64,000 bases of DNA, from positions 1-64,000 of the forward strand of contig NZ_JAGEOJ010000015.1 of assembly GCF_017573505.1 (NCBI RefSeq). Direction: 5' to 3'. The position numbers were made by a program, and so were the translations under genes. The stretch's first letter is position 1, and every line of letters starts with the position of its first letter. Positions 24,438 to 32,635 of the stretch are shown piece by piece. The notes under the pieces are model-generated. The model was not told where the DNA came from. It saw only the letters and a list, made by a program, of their open reading frames with translations, and made no database searches. The DNA is from Actinomadura barringtoniae (lineage in GTDB: Bacteria > Actinomycetota > Actinomycetes > Streptosporangiales > Streptosporangiaceae).

Positions 24438-25347
24438 GTACGACGAGTTCACCGGCATCGCCACGCTGCTCGCCAAGCCCGGCCCGTCCCAGGAGACGGT
24501 GGACGAGGGCCGTCACCGCCTGCACAACGCCATGCTCGACCCCGCCAAGCCCCGAACGCGCCGTACCGGCTGGCTGGCGGGCGGCCTCGGCCTCACCGCG
24601 ACCGCCGCCGCGGCGGCCGCGGCCATAGCGATCACGTCGAGCGGCACGTCCCCCGCCCACAACCCCAACAGCCCCCCGCAAGCCGCACCCATGACCGCCC
24701 GCCAGGTCCTGCTCTCGGCCGCGACCGCCGCCGAGAAGGTCCCAGACAAGGGCGCCTACTGGTACGTCAAGGAGCTGGACATCGATGGCCCCGGGGCCGC
24801 ACCGGTCACGACCGAGCACTGGACCGCGCGTGACGGCAAGGTCTGGGTCCGGGGCCTGAAGACCGAGGGCAAGGTGGAGAAGCTCACGCTCGACCGGCGC
24901 TGGTCGCTCGGCGGTCCCGACGTGACCTTCGCCCAGCTCCAGCACCTGCCGGTCGACCCGGACCGGCTGAAGGCCTGGATCGCCGACAACATCAAGCACA
25001 GCGACGTCCGGACGGGCGCCGGCCGCCCGGACGCGGCCATGCGCAGGTCCATGACCTTCGAGGGGCTCTACTCGCTGATCTGCACCCTGCCGACCACGTC
25101 CAAGACCCGCGCCGCCGCCTTCCGGGCGATCGCCGCGTACCCGGGCGTCAAGAACAGCGGCAGGACACCGGGCGGCCAGCGGCTGGAGATGCGCAGCCCG
25201 CAGGGCGACGACATCTGGCTCGTCGTGGACCCGGCGACCTCGAAGGTGGTCGAGACCAACTGGCAGATCCCGCCCGACGGCGGCACCTACATGACCCCCG
25301 GCTCGTTCAAGCTCGTCAGCCAGTGGACCGACGTGCTCCCCAAGTAG
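24430..25347 (+). CDS. CU044_5270-like membrane protein, probable anti-sigma partner
   Basis: A 305-residue protein with a short cytoplasmic N-terminus, one membrane span (about 48-68, WLAGGLGLTATAAAAAAAIAI) and a large outer domain containing KGAYWYVKELDIDG, HLPVDPDRLKAWI and QGDDIWLVVDPATSKVVETNW. I recall this architecture from actinobacterial proteins named CU044_5270 family, which often follow ECF sigma factors. AAGGAGG precedes the ATG at 24430, which overlaps the sigma gene. Anti-sigma function is inferred from position and topology; no zinc-binding anti-sigma motif is visible. Confidence 0.75.
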   Translation: MDEYDEFTGIATLLAKPGPSQETVDEGRHRLHNAMLDPAKPRTRRTGWLAGGLGLTATAAAAAAAIAITSSGTSPAHNPNSPPQAAPMTARQVLLSAATAAEKVPDKGAYWYVKELDIDGPGAAPVTTEHWTARDGKVWVRGLKTEGKVEKLTLDRRWSLGGPDVTFAQLQHLPVDPDRLKAWIADNIKHSDVRTGAGRPDAAMRRSMTFEGLYSLICTLPTTSKTRAAAFRAIAAYPGVKNSGRTPGGQRLEMRSPQGDDIWLVVDPATSKVVETNWQIPPDGGTYMTPGSFKLVSQWTDVLPK

Positions 25348-25363
25348 GTCCCGCTCATCAGCA

Positions 25364-25392
25364 GGCCGCCGTCCGACGAGCGGGCGGCGGCC
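25364..25392. terminator. Hairpin after the sigma-factor operon
   Basis: GGCCGCCG (25364-25371) pairs with CGGCGGCC (25385-25392) around 13 bases, starting 16 bases after the stop of the membrane protein gene. No T-run follows. Confidence 0.5.
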
Positions 25393-25400
25393 TTCGTCAC

Positions 25401-25456
25401 GCATACCCGCGTACCCGCATGTCCGCATACCCGCATGTCCGCATACCCGCATGCCC
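25401..25456. repeat. 16-bp tandem repeats before a secreted-protein gene
   Basis: Three adjacent units of GCATACCCGCATGTCC (25409-25424 with one change, 25425-25440 exact, 25441-25456 with one change), preceded by a half unit at 25401-25408. They end just before the GAGGAG ribosome site of the gene starting at 25470, so copy-number change would alter the leader, not the protein. Confidence 0.8.
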
Positions 25457-25469
25457 TGAGGAGCCCCTC

Positions 25470-27080
25470 GTGGAGATCAAGAAAGCCGTGGCCTCGCTCG
25501 GCGCCACCGGACTGTTCCTGCCCCTGTTCATGCCGCTGTCCCTGTCGCCCGCGGCGGCCGAGCCCGCGCCGTACCGCCGCCCTGCCTTCGAACGCGGCCC
25601 CATGATCCATGGCGAGCGGACGAGGCCGCTCGCGAAGCCACGGCGGGCGGGCGCCGACCAGCCGGTGAAGCTCGACCTGATCGACCGTGCGGGGCGGGCG
25701 CCCACGACCGAGCGGGCCGCCCGCGTGTACATGTGGCCGCTGAACGGCGACCAGCCGCTCGGCGCCGACATCCAGAACGGCCACGGCGAGGAGACGATCC
25801 CGGACGGCGACTATGCGATGTACGCCTACGTGTCCACTCCTGAGCCGGACGGTAGGACGTCCAGCACGCTGGTCTATCTGCCCAAGGTCCACGTGGGCGG
25901 GCCGACTTCCTTGGTCATGGACGCTCGCACGGCCAAGCCGATCCGGGTGAACGTGGACCGCGCCGACGCCCGTGCGAACGACACCGCCGTTCTCATCAGC
26001 CAGGAGCTCGGCGGCCGCGACCAGGTGACCTCGCTCAACCTGAGCGGCACGGACCTTTACGTCACGCCGGTCGCCAAGGGGCTCGGCGTCACGTTCCACG
26101 TGCAGTCCATCGTCACCCGGTCGGGCGCCGCGAGCGGCAGCCCGTACGTGTACAACCTGGCGGGCTCGGCCGAGGGAATCCCGTCCGATCCGGGTCTGAG
26201 CGCCCGGACCCGCGACCTGGCCGCGGTCCGGACCCGCTACGACGGCGAGGGCGGACCGGGCTGTGCCGGGACGCACGCGGCCCCGGACTTCGGGACCAGT
26301 GCCGCGATCGGCCTGTACTCGGAGGTGGGCGCCCTGCCCACCACGCGCACCGAGTACTACTCGCCCGGGCTCCCCTGGCAGCTCGACGAGGGCGTCACCT
26401 CGGCGGACTGCGCGTTCGAGGACGTCGACGTCAGTGCCCGCGAGGAGCGGTTCCCGCGCGCGGGCTCCTACACCCGCCAGTGGAACGGCGCTCCCTTCGG
26501 GCCGGCCGGGGGCGTGCTTGATCTCAGCGGCACGAATGACGTCTGGTTCGACGCCCAGATGCTGGCCGCCGCCGACGTGAGCGCCTCGTCCGGCACGCTG
26601 CGGGGAACCTCGACGTTGCGGGACGCCGGCGGCTCGGTGGTCGGGACCAGCGGCATCCCTGGCTCGGGCGGGCCGTGGCCGAGTCCCGCTCCGGGCAGGC
26701 ACACGCTCACGGTCGACGCCGAACGTTCGGTGCCATGGTCCGACCTGGCCACGCGGCAGCACGTCGTGTGGGACCTCGACATCAAGGGCAGCGAGGTGGT
26801 GAACCTCCCCGACGTTCGGTACCGGACGGCGCTGGACGCCCGCAACCGTGCCCGGCCGGGGTCACGCCAGATGGTGACCCTCGTTCCCGAGAAGCTTCCG
26901 GCGGGCGCCCAGCCTGTGTTGTCGGTGTCGTACGACGACGGCGGGACGTGGACGCGGGTCCCGGCCGGCGCTGACGGGGTGGCAACGTTCACCAACCCGG
27001 GGTCGGGCTATGTGTCGCTGCGCACGCAGGTGCCAGGGGTCGTCGACCAGACGGTCGTCCGGGCCTACGGGATCGGGTGA
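25470..27080 (+). CDS. Large secreted protein, unknown function
   Basis: A 536-residue exported protein. The GTG at 25470 has GAGGAG 7 bases upstream and opens a signal peptide (MEIKKAVASLGATGLFLPLF..., cleavage likely near AAAEP). The mature part is rich in beta-prone segments, for example RAARVYMWPLNGDQPLG, EETIPDGDYAMYAYVSTPE, GSGYVSLRTQVPG. Two cysteines occur near 265 and 315. The look is of peptidase-associated beta domains from S8-family proteases, but no protease triad is present. I do not recognise a family. It follows the sigma operon and its terminator and is probably separately transcribed. Confidence 0.72.
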   Translation: MEIKKAVASLGATGLFLPLFMPLSLSPAAAEPAPYRRPAFERGPMIHGERTRPLAKPRRAGADQPVKLDLIDRAGRAPTTERAARVYMWPLNGDQPLGADIQNGHGEETIPDGDYAMYAYVSTPEPDGRTSSTLVYLPKVHVGGPTSLVMDARTAKPIRVNVDRADARANDTAVLISQELGGRDQVTSLNLSGTDLYVTPVAKGLGVTFHVQSIVTRSGAASGSPYVYNLAGSAEGIPSDPGLSARTRDLAAVRTRYDGEGGPGCAGTHAAPDFGTSAAIGLYSEVGALPTTRTEYYSPGLPWQLDEGVTSADCAFEDVDVSAREERFPRAGSYTRQWNGAPFGPAGGVLDLSGTNDVWFDAQMLAAADVSASSGTLRGTSTLRDAGGSVVGTSGIPGSGGPWPSPAPGRHTLTVDAERSVPWSDLATRQHVVWDLDIKGSEVVNLPDVRYRTALDARNRARPGSRQMVTLVPEKLPAGAQPVLSVSYDDGGTWTRVPAGADGVATFTNPGSGYVSLRTQVPGVVDQTVVRAYGIG

Positions 27081-27132
27081 ACGCGCGACGCCCCGGGCCG
27101 CGGCGCGCGCGGTCCGGGGCGTCGGGCACTGG

Positions 27133-27780
27133 TCAGCGGCCTACGCGCTTGAACCACCAGTCGGCGACGGTGGTGTAGCCGCCCTTGGCCTTCTTGGCCT
27201 GGTGGAGGTGAAGCGCCTTGGGCGTGCAGGTGTAGGAGACCGCCAGCGGCAGGAGCGCCTGGTCGGTCTTGCCCTTCTTGATGAGCGGCGCGAGGGCCTG
27301 CTTCTTGAGGGGGAACGGGGCGGGACGCACGATCCGGCCGTTCACCGTGGCCGTGCCGGAGGCGGTCTTGGTCTGCAGGCCGAGGGTGCCCTTGGCGTTG
27401 CCGGAGTAGCCCGACTTCAGGCGCAGGGTCTTGTCGTACTTCAGCCACATGCCGAACTGCGCCTTGCCCTTCTTGCCGTTCTCGGTCATGCGGCCCGAGC
27501 GGCGGAAGTCGTAGGTCGAGACGCCCTTGGACACGTGCAGCCGGGTGCCCTGGCCGCCGGCGAACGTGACCAGCGAGTCCGGGCCCTTCACGCGGCCCGC
27601 GGTCTTGGTCAGCTGCCAGGTGCCCGCGATGCACCTCGGCTTGGGCTTCGGCTTGGAGGCGGCGGCCACCGACTGGGCGGACACCCGCGATCCGTCCGCA
27701 TGGGCACCGCAGCCCGCCGTCATCAGCGTGGTCGCCGCCGCGAGGACGGCCACGGCCGCCCCCGTCGCCTTTCGGGTCAC
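27133..27780 (-). CDS. Putative lipoprotein, unknown function
   Basis: A 215-residue protein from the GTG at 27780, which has AGGGGAG upstream. MTRKATGAAVAVLAAATTLM-TAGC is a lipoprotein signal with the lipidated Cys at about residue 25. A Lys/Pro linker leads to a single beta-rich domain: CIAGTWQLTKT, GTRLHVSKGVSTYDF, GTATVNGRIVRP, and late CTPKALHLH. The GTW opening and strand pattern recall lipocalin-like or META-type small beta barrels that bind hydrophobic ligands. The two cysteines in the domain may pair. No enzymatic motif is visible. It faces the secreted-protein gene tail to tail. Confidence 0.74.
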   Translation of the reverse strand: MTRKATGAAVAVLAAATTLMTAGCGAHADGSRVSAQSVAAASKPKPKPRCIAGTWQLTKTAGRVKGPDSLVTFAGGQGTRLHVSKGVSTYDFRRSGRMTENGKKGKAQFGMWLKYDKTLRLKSGYSGNAKGTLGLQTKTASGTATVNGRIVRPAPFPLKKQALAPLIKKGKTDQALLPLAVSYTCTPKALHLHQAKKAKGGYTTVADWWFKRVGR

Positions 27781-28038
27781 CGTTTCTCCCCTGTCGCCAG
27801 AGCGCCGCGGGATGCGGGCGCGACGGAAGATTCTTCGCGTGACGGGAGGGGCGCGCCATGGGTCTGGGGACGAAAAACCGGCGGGCGAACGTGCGTCCGG
27901 GACGCAAACGTGGAACGGGAACGGGCGTCGCGGCGGCGCGGGAACGGGCGTCGGCGCCGTCCGTGCCCCGGACATGCCTGTGCCGCCGGCCCGGGGAAGA
28001 GGGTCGACGCCACAGACGCTCGCGAAGGCTCGCGGAGG

Positions 28039-28410
28039 TCAGACCTCCAGGTTCTCCTCGATGCTCTTCAGCTGGTGCCTGGCCAGCGCGAGGTTGCCGC
28101 GGTTGCGGTCCAGGGCGAGGTAGAGGAACAGGCCCTTGCCCTTCCGCCCGGTGACCGGCCGGATGACGTGGTACTGGCCGGAGAGGGTGATGAGGATGTC
28201 CTCGATCTCGTCCTTCAGGTTGAGCTGCTCCATGGTCCGCATCTTGGCCCGGACGACCTCGGTGTTGCCGGCCGCCGCGACCTGGAGATCGAGGGTTTTC
28301 GAACTCCCCAGATGCCCCAGCGCCATGCCGCTGTTGTAGTCGACGACGGCGACGCCGATCGCCCCGTCGATCGACATCATGTCCTTGAGCGCGAGCTCCA
28401 GATTGCTCAT
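28039..28410 (-). CDS. Roadblock/LC7 domain protein (1)
   Basis: A 123-residue single-domain Roadblock/LC7 (MglB-like) protein. MSIDGAIGVAVVDYNSGMALG at 12-31 is the central strand pair. VRAKMRTMEQLNLKDEIEDILITLSGQYHVIRPV is the helix and following strands. FLYLALDRNRGNLALARHQL is the last strand-helix. Such proteins dimerise and act as GTPase-activating or scaffold partners of Ras-like GTPases. The ATG at 28410 overlaps the TGA of the upstream Roadblock gene. It is the last gene of a four-gene operon in which no GTPase is present. Its C-terminal helix closely resembles that of the 29895-30275 protein. Confidence 0.88.
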   Translation of the reverse strand: MSNLELALKDMMSIDGAIGVAVVDYNSGMALGHLGSSKTLDLQVAAAGNTEVVRAKMRTMEQLNLKDEIEDILITLSGQYHVIRPVTGRKGKGLFLYLALDRNRGNLALARHQLKSIEENLEV

Positions 28411-28919
28411 GCCTTCTCCTTTCCATTGCGGTGATCGGCCCGCGCGCCGGGCGCGACGGCGGTGAACGCCAGCCGCTCGGCGATTCTGCGGGCCACCGGC
28501 CGCGACTCCAGGTGGAGCCGGCCGACGTTGACGTCGGGAGCCGCCAGCACGGTGAGAGAGGCGGTGATGCCGGCGGAGTAGATGACCACGTAGCCGTCCA
28601 CCCCCCGGATCACCACCTCGTGGAAGGCGCCACCGTGGGCCGTGTTGGTGATGCGGTGCGACAGGGCGAGCCCCGACGCGGTGAGGGCCGCCATGCCCGC
28701 CGGTTCGATCGAGACGGGCAGGTCGTGCGCGATGAGCAGGCCGTCGGACGAGGCGACCAGGCTCCCGACCAGCCCGGCGACGCGTTCGCGCAGCGTCGCG
28801 AGCTCGGCCACGACCGCCGAGTCGGGCGGGTGCGCCCCCTCGTCCTCGGGTTGGTCCGAGACGGTCACCTTGGTCAACCTTTCGATCAGCTCCCCCAGCC
28901 GCCGCCGCTGCGCGGTCAC
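28407..28919 (-). CDS. Roadblock/LC7 domain protein (2), extended N-terminus
   Basis: A 170-residue Roadblock/LC7 protein from the GTG at 28919, which overlaps the upstream stop as GTGA. A helical, acidic N-terminal extension (1-50) precedes the domain: VAGLVGSLVASSDGLLIAHDLP, AALTASGLALSHRITN, FHEVVIRGVDGYVVIYSAG and a C-terminal RPVARRIAERL helix. This extended form resembles the CvnB-type Roadblock proteins of actinobacterial conservons, but the sensor kinase, DUF742 and GTPase genes of a conservon are missing here. Confidence 0.84.
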   Translation of the reverse strand: MTAQRRRLGELIERLTKVTVSDQPEDEGAHPPDSAVVAELATLRERVAGLVGSLVASSDGLLIAHDLPVSIEPAGMAALTASGLALSHRITNTAHGGAFHEVVIRGVDGYVVIYSAGITASLTVLAAPDVNVGRLHLESRPVARRIAERLAFTAVAPGARADHRNGKEKA

Positions 28920-29893
28920 GACATCTCCTCGAGCGCCGCGTGCAGCCTCTTGAGCAGGTCGAGATCGGGTGGCTCCCATGCGGGGACCGTCGCCGCCCCG
29001 GCGGCCGGTTCCGCGGCCGCGCCGCGCGCGGACGACCGCCGGGGCAACGCCGGCCCACCGCCCGCCCCACCGGTTCCGGCGTTCGCACCAGGGGTGGCGA
29101 TCGCGCCGGTTCCGGCGAAAGGGCCGGACCCGCCGGCCCCGGCGACCAAGCCGGGAACGGCGGCCGTGCCGAGACCGGTGGCCGGACCGGTCTCGGTCGC
29201 ACCGCCGCCCGCGAGCATCCCCGGCAGGGCGGGGCGCCCGGGCTCGGCGGATCTTCCATGCCCGTCGTCGGACGGGCCTGGGGCGGCGGGCGGGTCGAGG
29301 GCGCCGGCGTCCGCCTCCACCAGGGAGGCGGCCGCCAGCTCGTGCACGGCCAGCAGGCAGGCGAACGCCGACCGGCCGAGGTGGTGGGCCAGCTCGACGG
29401 GCGTGCGGCGCCCGTCGGCGTTGATCAGGATCTCGGCCTCCAGGCCGGTCAGGATGACCCGCTGGCGGCGGACCCTGCGTACGGGGACGACCGGCGCGCG
29501 GCACAGCTGCGGGTGCGGCCAGCGCGCCTCCAGCAGGGCGCGGCGGCGCTCGTACTCGTGCACCAGGGTCGCCACGGCCAGGTTGCAGTGCGGTCCCGAG
29601 TGCAGCCGCAGGCCGTCGATGAACTCGGGCTCGGCGGCGGCGTCCAGCAGGAAGTAGGCGGCGTCGAAGACCGAGATCAGCGCGAGCGTCTCCAGGCCGG
29701 TCGGGCCGGCCACCAGGCGTTCGGGTCCGGGCGCGTGCGGGCTCGCCGCGACCGTGACGATCCCGTTCACCAGCTCGAAGGCCCCGTCCGTGCCGATCTG
29801 GAGGACGCCCGTGCTGCGTTCGCGCGCCAGCGTCCGCAGCCGCGCCGCGGTGGTCGTGTCGGTGGCGGGGGCGGTGGCTGCGGCCCCGGCCAT
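28916..29893 (-). CDS. Roadblock-operon protein, N-terminal DUF4388-like domain
   Basis: A 325-residue protein. Residues 18-90 (RLRTLARERSTGVLQIGTDGAFELVNGIVTVAA) resemble the PATAN/DUF4388-type domain, found in bacterial signalling proteins with Roadblock or GTPase partners. A helical middle region contains VILTGLEAEILINADGRRTPVELAHHLGRSAFACLLAVHEL (145-185), which reads like a winged-helix. A Gly/Ala/Pro-rich stretch of about 90 residues leads to a short C-terminal helix. The winged-helix could bind DNA or another protein. The start lies 1 base after the upstream stop and the end overlaps the next gene as GTGA. Domain names are from memory. Confidence 0.62.
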   Translation of the reverse strand: MAGAAATAPATDTTTAARLRTLARERSTGVLQIGTDGAFELVNGIVTVAASPHAPGPERLVAGPTGLETLALISVFDAAYFLLDAAAEPEFIDGLRLHSGPHCNLAVATLVHEYERRRALLEARWPHPQLCRAPVVPVRRVRRQRVILTGLEAEILINADGRRTPVELAHHLGRSAFACLLAVHELAAASLVEADAGALDPPAAPGPSDDGHGRSAEPGRPALPGMLAGGGATETGPATGLGTAAVPGLVAGAGGSGPFAGTGAIATPGANAGTGGAGGGPALPRRSSARGAAAEPAAGAATVPAWEPPDLDLLKRLHAALEEMS

Positions 29894-29894
29894 C

Positions 29895-30275
29895 TCACGG
29901 CCCCACCATTTCGTGAACGAGGTTCTGGACCCTCAGTCGCGCCAGGCCCAGGTTGCCCTTGTCGCGATCAAGCCACAAATGGACGAACAAAGGTCCGTCG
30001 AATTCCTCTTCGACCAGAGCCAGTAGATGATATCCGTAGGTTCCGCAAACAATGATCTCCTCGATGTCGTCACCGGTCCGGGTCGCGCTCAGCGCGGAAC
30101 TGGCGAGTACCGCGCGGACCACGTCGGTCGAGCCGGCGGCGTCCTCATGCTGATCAACGACGTCGCCGCGTCCCGCCGCCGCCACGGCGAGACCGCTCGC
30201 ACAGTCCACCAACGTCACGCTCTGGGCACCGGGAATAGTCATCATCCGAGCCAGGCAACCATCAATGCCGAGCAC
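29895..30275 (-). CDS. Roadblock/LC7-like protein (3)
   Basis: A 126-residue protein from the GTG at 30275, which has GGGAGGG 5 bases before it. MLGIDGCLARMMTIPGAQSVTLVDCASGLAVA opens the Roadblock fold; IEEIIVCGTYGYHLLALV and FVHLWLDRDKGNLGLARLRV close it. The closing segment matches that of protein (1), where it reads LALDRNRGNLALARHQL, so these two are probably paralogues that can dimerise. It is the first gene of the operon and lies next to an AT-rich stretch holding an inverted repeat. Confidence 0.8.
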   Translation of the reverse strand: MLGIDGCLARMMTIPGAQSVTLVDCASGLAVAAAGRGDVVDQHEDAAGSTDVVRAVLASSALSATRTGDDIEEIIVCGTYGYHLLALVEEEFDGPLFVHLWLDRDKGNLGLARLRVQNLVHEMVGP

Positions 30276-30338
30276 CCTTTCCCTCCCCCAGGAAGCGAAC
30301 TCCAGAGGCCCTGAAACTACAGCGGTGCACAGCAACCC

Positions 30339-30366
30339 GTGGCCAAATGTCGGAAAATATGGCCAC
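30339..30366. promoter_or_regulatory. Inverted repeat in AT-rich region upstream of the Roadblock operon
   Basis: GTGGCCA (30339-30345) and TGGCCAC (30360-30366) form a 7-bp inverted repeat around 14 A/T-rich bases, 64 bases upstream of the first Roadblock gene. The 30320-30405 stretch is the least GC-rich of the window. A regulator site or promoter is plausible. Confidence 0.35.
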
Positions 30367-30385
30367 ATCAGGAATTGCAAATAAG

Positions 30386-30401
30386 AATACCTATCGGTAT
30401 T
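30386..30401 (-). terminator. Terminator of the MFS gene
   Basis: AATACC-TATC-GGTATT forms a 6-bp stem; read on the minus strand it is followed by CTTATTT. It lies just after the stop codon of the MFS transporter gene. This is the only hairpin-plus-T-rich terminator of classic type seen in the window. Confidence 0.6.
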
Positions 30402-30404
30402 TAT

Positions 30405-31817
30405 TCACCGCGCGGGTTCGGGCCGGAGGCGCCGGTCCTTCCTGAGGTCGTACAGGGCGACGGCGAGGGCCAGGACGACGAAGGCGAGGAGGACGGTCAG
30501 GCCGTGGCGGAACGCGGCGGCCCAGTCGCCGCCCGAGCCGGCGACGGTGGCGAAGAAGGTGGCGCCGACCGCGGCGATCCCGACCGCGGTGCCGATCCGC
30601 TGGCCGGTCTGGAGCACGCCCGCCGCCGCGCCGCCCTCGGTGTAGGGCACCTCCGAGAGCGTGACGGTCTGGTTGGGGGCGATCACCAGACCGCTGCCTA
30701 TCCCCGCGACCAGCAGCGGCAGCGCGGTCAGCCAGGCGACGCCGCTGCCCGGGCGGACCTCGACGACCGCCCACGCCGCCCCGAGCCCGGCCAGCACGAG
30801 GCACAGACCCGCCACGACCAGATGCCTGCCGTACCGCGAGACGGCGCGGCCGCCGATCGCCGACGCGGTGCCCGAGCCGAGCGCGAACGGCGTGACGGCC
30901 AGGCCCGCGCCGAGCGCGCTGTAGGACAGGCCGTTCTGCAGGTAGAGGGTGAAGATGAAGAAGATCGCGGTGAAGCCCGCGAAATAGCACAGCGCGATCA
31001 GCGAACCGTTCGCGTACGAGCGGTGCCGGAACAGCGCGAGGTCGACCAGCGGCGACGCGTGCCGCCGTTCCCAGGCGACGAACACCGCGAGGAACGCCGC
31101 GCCGAGCGGGATGAGCAGCCACTTGCCGGGGCCGTGCCACTGCCGCTCCTGGAGGAACGGCAGCATGATCGCGAGCACGCCCACGCCCAGCAGGGTCACG
31201 CCGACCGGGTCCAGCCCCTGCTGTTCGCCGCGTACGGGCGCGGGCAGCAGCCGCCACGCCAGGACCAGCGCGACCAGGCCGACCGGGATGTTGATGTAGA
31301 AGATCCAGCGCCAGCCCTCCGCCGGTCCGGCCAGGGCGATCAGCGCGCCGCCCGCCAGCGGACCCGCGGCGGTGGCGATGCCGATCGTGGCGCCGAGCGC
31401 GCCGAAGGCACGGCCGCGTTCACCACCCTGGAAGAGCTGCTGGATCAGCCCCGCGATCTGCGGGTTGAGCACGCCGCCCGCCATCCCCTGCACCAGGCGG
31501 GCGATCACCAGCCAGAGGATGGTCGGCGCGAGCCCGGCCGCGGCACTGGACGCCGTGAACAGCACGAGTCCCGCCATGAACACCGCGCGCCGGCTGCGGG
31601 CGTCGCCGAGCCGCCCGGCCGGGACCAGGGTCAGCCCGAACGTGAGCGCGTAGCCCGACAGGATCCACTGCAGCTCCCCCTCGGAGGCGTGCAGCGCGTT
31701 CTTGATCGAGGGCAGCGCGACGTTCACGATGCTGACGTCCAGCAGGGTCATGAAGGCCGCGAGCAGGCAGACGCTCAGCGCCCGCCAGCTCGATCGGTCG
31801 GCCGTCCGGCCCGGCAT
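30405..31817 (-). CDS. MFS drug efflux transporter, DHA2 (14-span) family
   Basis: A 470-residue membrane transporter. The ATG at 31817 has AAGGA 10 bases upstream. The first span carries FMTLLDVSIVNVALPSI (motif D1, LDxTIVNVALP-like). GRLGDARSRRAVFMAGL is motif A, WLVIARLVQGMAGG motif B, and GPLAGGALIALAGPAEGWRWIFYINIPVGL motif C followed by the DHA2 WRWIFxINxP signature. Such proteins export drugs or antibiotics by proton antiport. No TetR gene is adjacent. Four CCCCGT units sit upstream of its start. Confidence 0.9.
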   Translation of the reverse strand: MPGRTADRSSWRALSVCLLAAFMTLLDVSIVNVALPSIKNALHASEGELQWILSGYALTFGLTLVPAGRLGDARSRRAVFMAGLVLFTASSAAAGLAPTILWLVIARLVQGMAGGVLNPQIAGLIQQLFQGGERGRAFGALGATIGIATAAGPLAGGALIALAGPAEGWRWIFYINIPVGLVALVLAWRLLPAPVRGEQQGLDPVGVTLLGVGVLAIMLPFLQERQWHGPGKWLLIPLGAAFLAVFVAWERRHASPLVDLALFRHRSYANGSLIALCYFAGFTAIFFIFTLYLQNGLSYSALGAGLAVTPFALGSGTASAIGGRAVSRYGRHLVVAGLCLVLAGLGAAWAVVEVRPGSGVAWLTALPLLVAGIGSGLVIAPNQTVTLSEVPYTEGGAAAGVLQTGQRIGTAVGIAAVGATFFATVAGSGGDWAAAFRHGLTVLLAFVVLALAVALYDLRKDRRLRPEPAR

Positions 31818-31829
31818 GCTCACATCCTT

Positions 31830-31854
31830 CCCCGTCCCCGTCCCCGTCCCCGTC
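31830..31854. repeat. CCCCGT hexanucleotide repeat upstream of the MFS gene
   Basis: Four tandem CCCCGT units (31830-31853) lie 12 bases before the start codon of the transporter on the minus strand. Slippage here would change the leader spacing. If the upstream frame were used, a GTG run would be added to the protein instead. Confidence 0.6.
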
Positions 31855-32014
31855 AGGCGGGCCATCCCCGCGCGGCCGGGCGGAAAACTCGGATGACGAG
31901 GGCTTGACCTCGCGAAAAGGCGCCATTGGCAAAGAAACGCATGATTTTGGGACAGTCCTCTCCCCGCGTCCGGCCGTACGACTCAGCTGCTCGCGAGGGG
32001 GGTAGGGGCAGCTC

Positions 32015-32635
32015 ATGGAGAGCGCCACAAACCCGGCCGAACCTCCGGTCCTCGCCGAGGTCACGATGACCGTCAACGGCGGCAAGCACCGGATCACCGT
32101 CGACACCCGCGCGTCGCTGCTGGACGTGCTGCGCGAGAACCTGGGGCTGACCGGGACCAAGAAGGGCTGTGACCACGGGCAGTGCGGTGCGTGCACGGTT
32201 CTGCTGGACGGCCGCCGGGCCAACGCGTGCCTCGCGCTCGCCGTCGCCCACGACGCCGCCGACGTGACGACCGTCGAAGGGCTCGCGGACGAGGAGGAGC
32301 TGAGCCCGCTGCAGGAGTCGTTCATCGAGCAGGACGCCTTTCAATGCGGCTACTGCACGCCCGGCCAGCTCTGCTCGGCCACGGGCATGCTGCGGGAGGC
32401 GGCCGAGGGCCGGCCCAGCGCGGTCACGCCCGATGTGGCCGCCGCACCCGAGCTGAGCGACGACGAGATCCGCGAACGCATGAGCGGCAACCTGTGCCGC
32501 TGCGGCGCCTACGTCAACATCGTCGCCGCCATCAGGGAGGCGGCGGGCATCCGAGGGGCGGGCGCCCAAGACTCCACGGGGGTTCGCGAGGCGGGCGTCG
32601 GGGACGCCGCAGGCGTTCGGGGGGTGGCGGGATGA
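32015..32635 (+). CDS. Molybdenum oxidoreductase, [2Fe-2S] subunit (PaoA/YagT-like)
   Basis: A 206-residue iron-sulfur subunit of the xanthine dehydrogenase family. The plant-type ferredoxin domain has GCDHGQCGACTVLLDG with the last cysteine in NACLAL. The second [2Fe-2S] domain has QCGYCTPGQ and NLCRCGAYVNIV. Unlike E. coli PaoA, no Tat signal precedes the domain, so the enzyme would be cytosolic. A Gly/Ala-rich tail follows residue 185. A G-rich ribosome site (GGGG-TAGGGG) precedes the ATG. The TGA overlaps the next ATG. Confidence 0.9.
   Translation: MESATNPAEPPVLAEVTMTVNGGKHRITVDTRASLLDVLRENLGLTGTKKGCDHGQCGACTVLLDGRRANACLALAVAHDAADVTTVEGLADEEELSPLQESFIEQDAFQCGYCTPGQLCSATGMLREAAEGRPSAVTPDVAAAPELSDDEIRERMSGNLCRCGAYVNIVAAIREAAGIRGAGAQDSTGVREAGVGDAAGVRGVAG

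Noticed and set aside
25401..25456. The tandem repeat as a CRISPR-like array
   Set aside because: Units are directly adjacent with no spacers.
28039..30275. A complete conservon
   Set aside because: Sensor kinase, DUF742 and GTPase genes are all absent.
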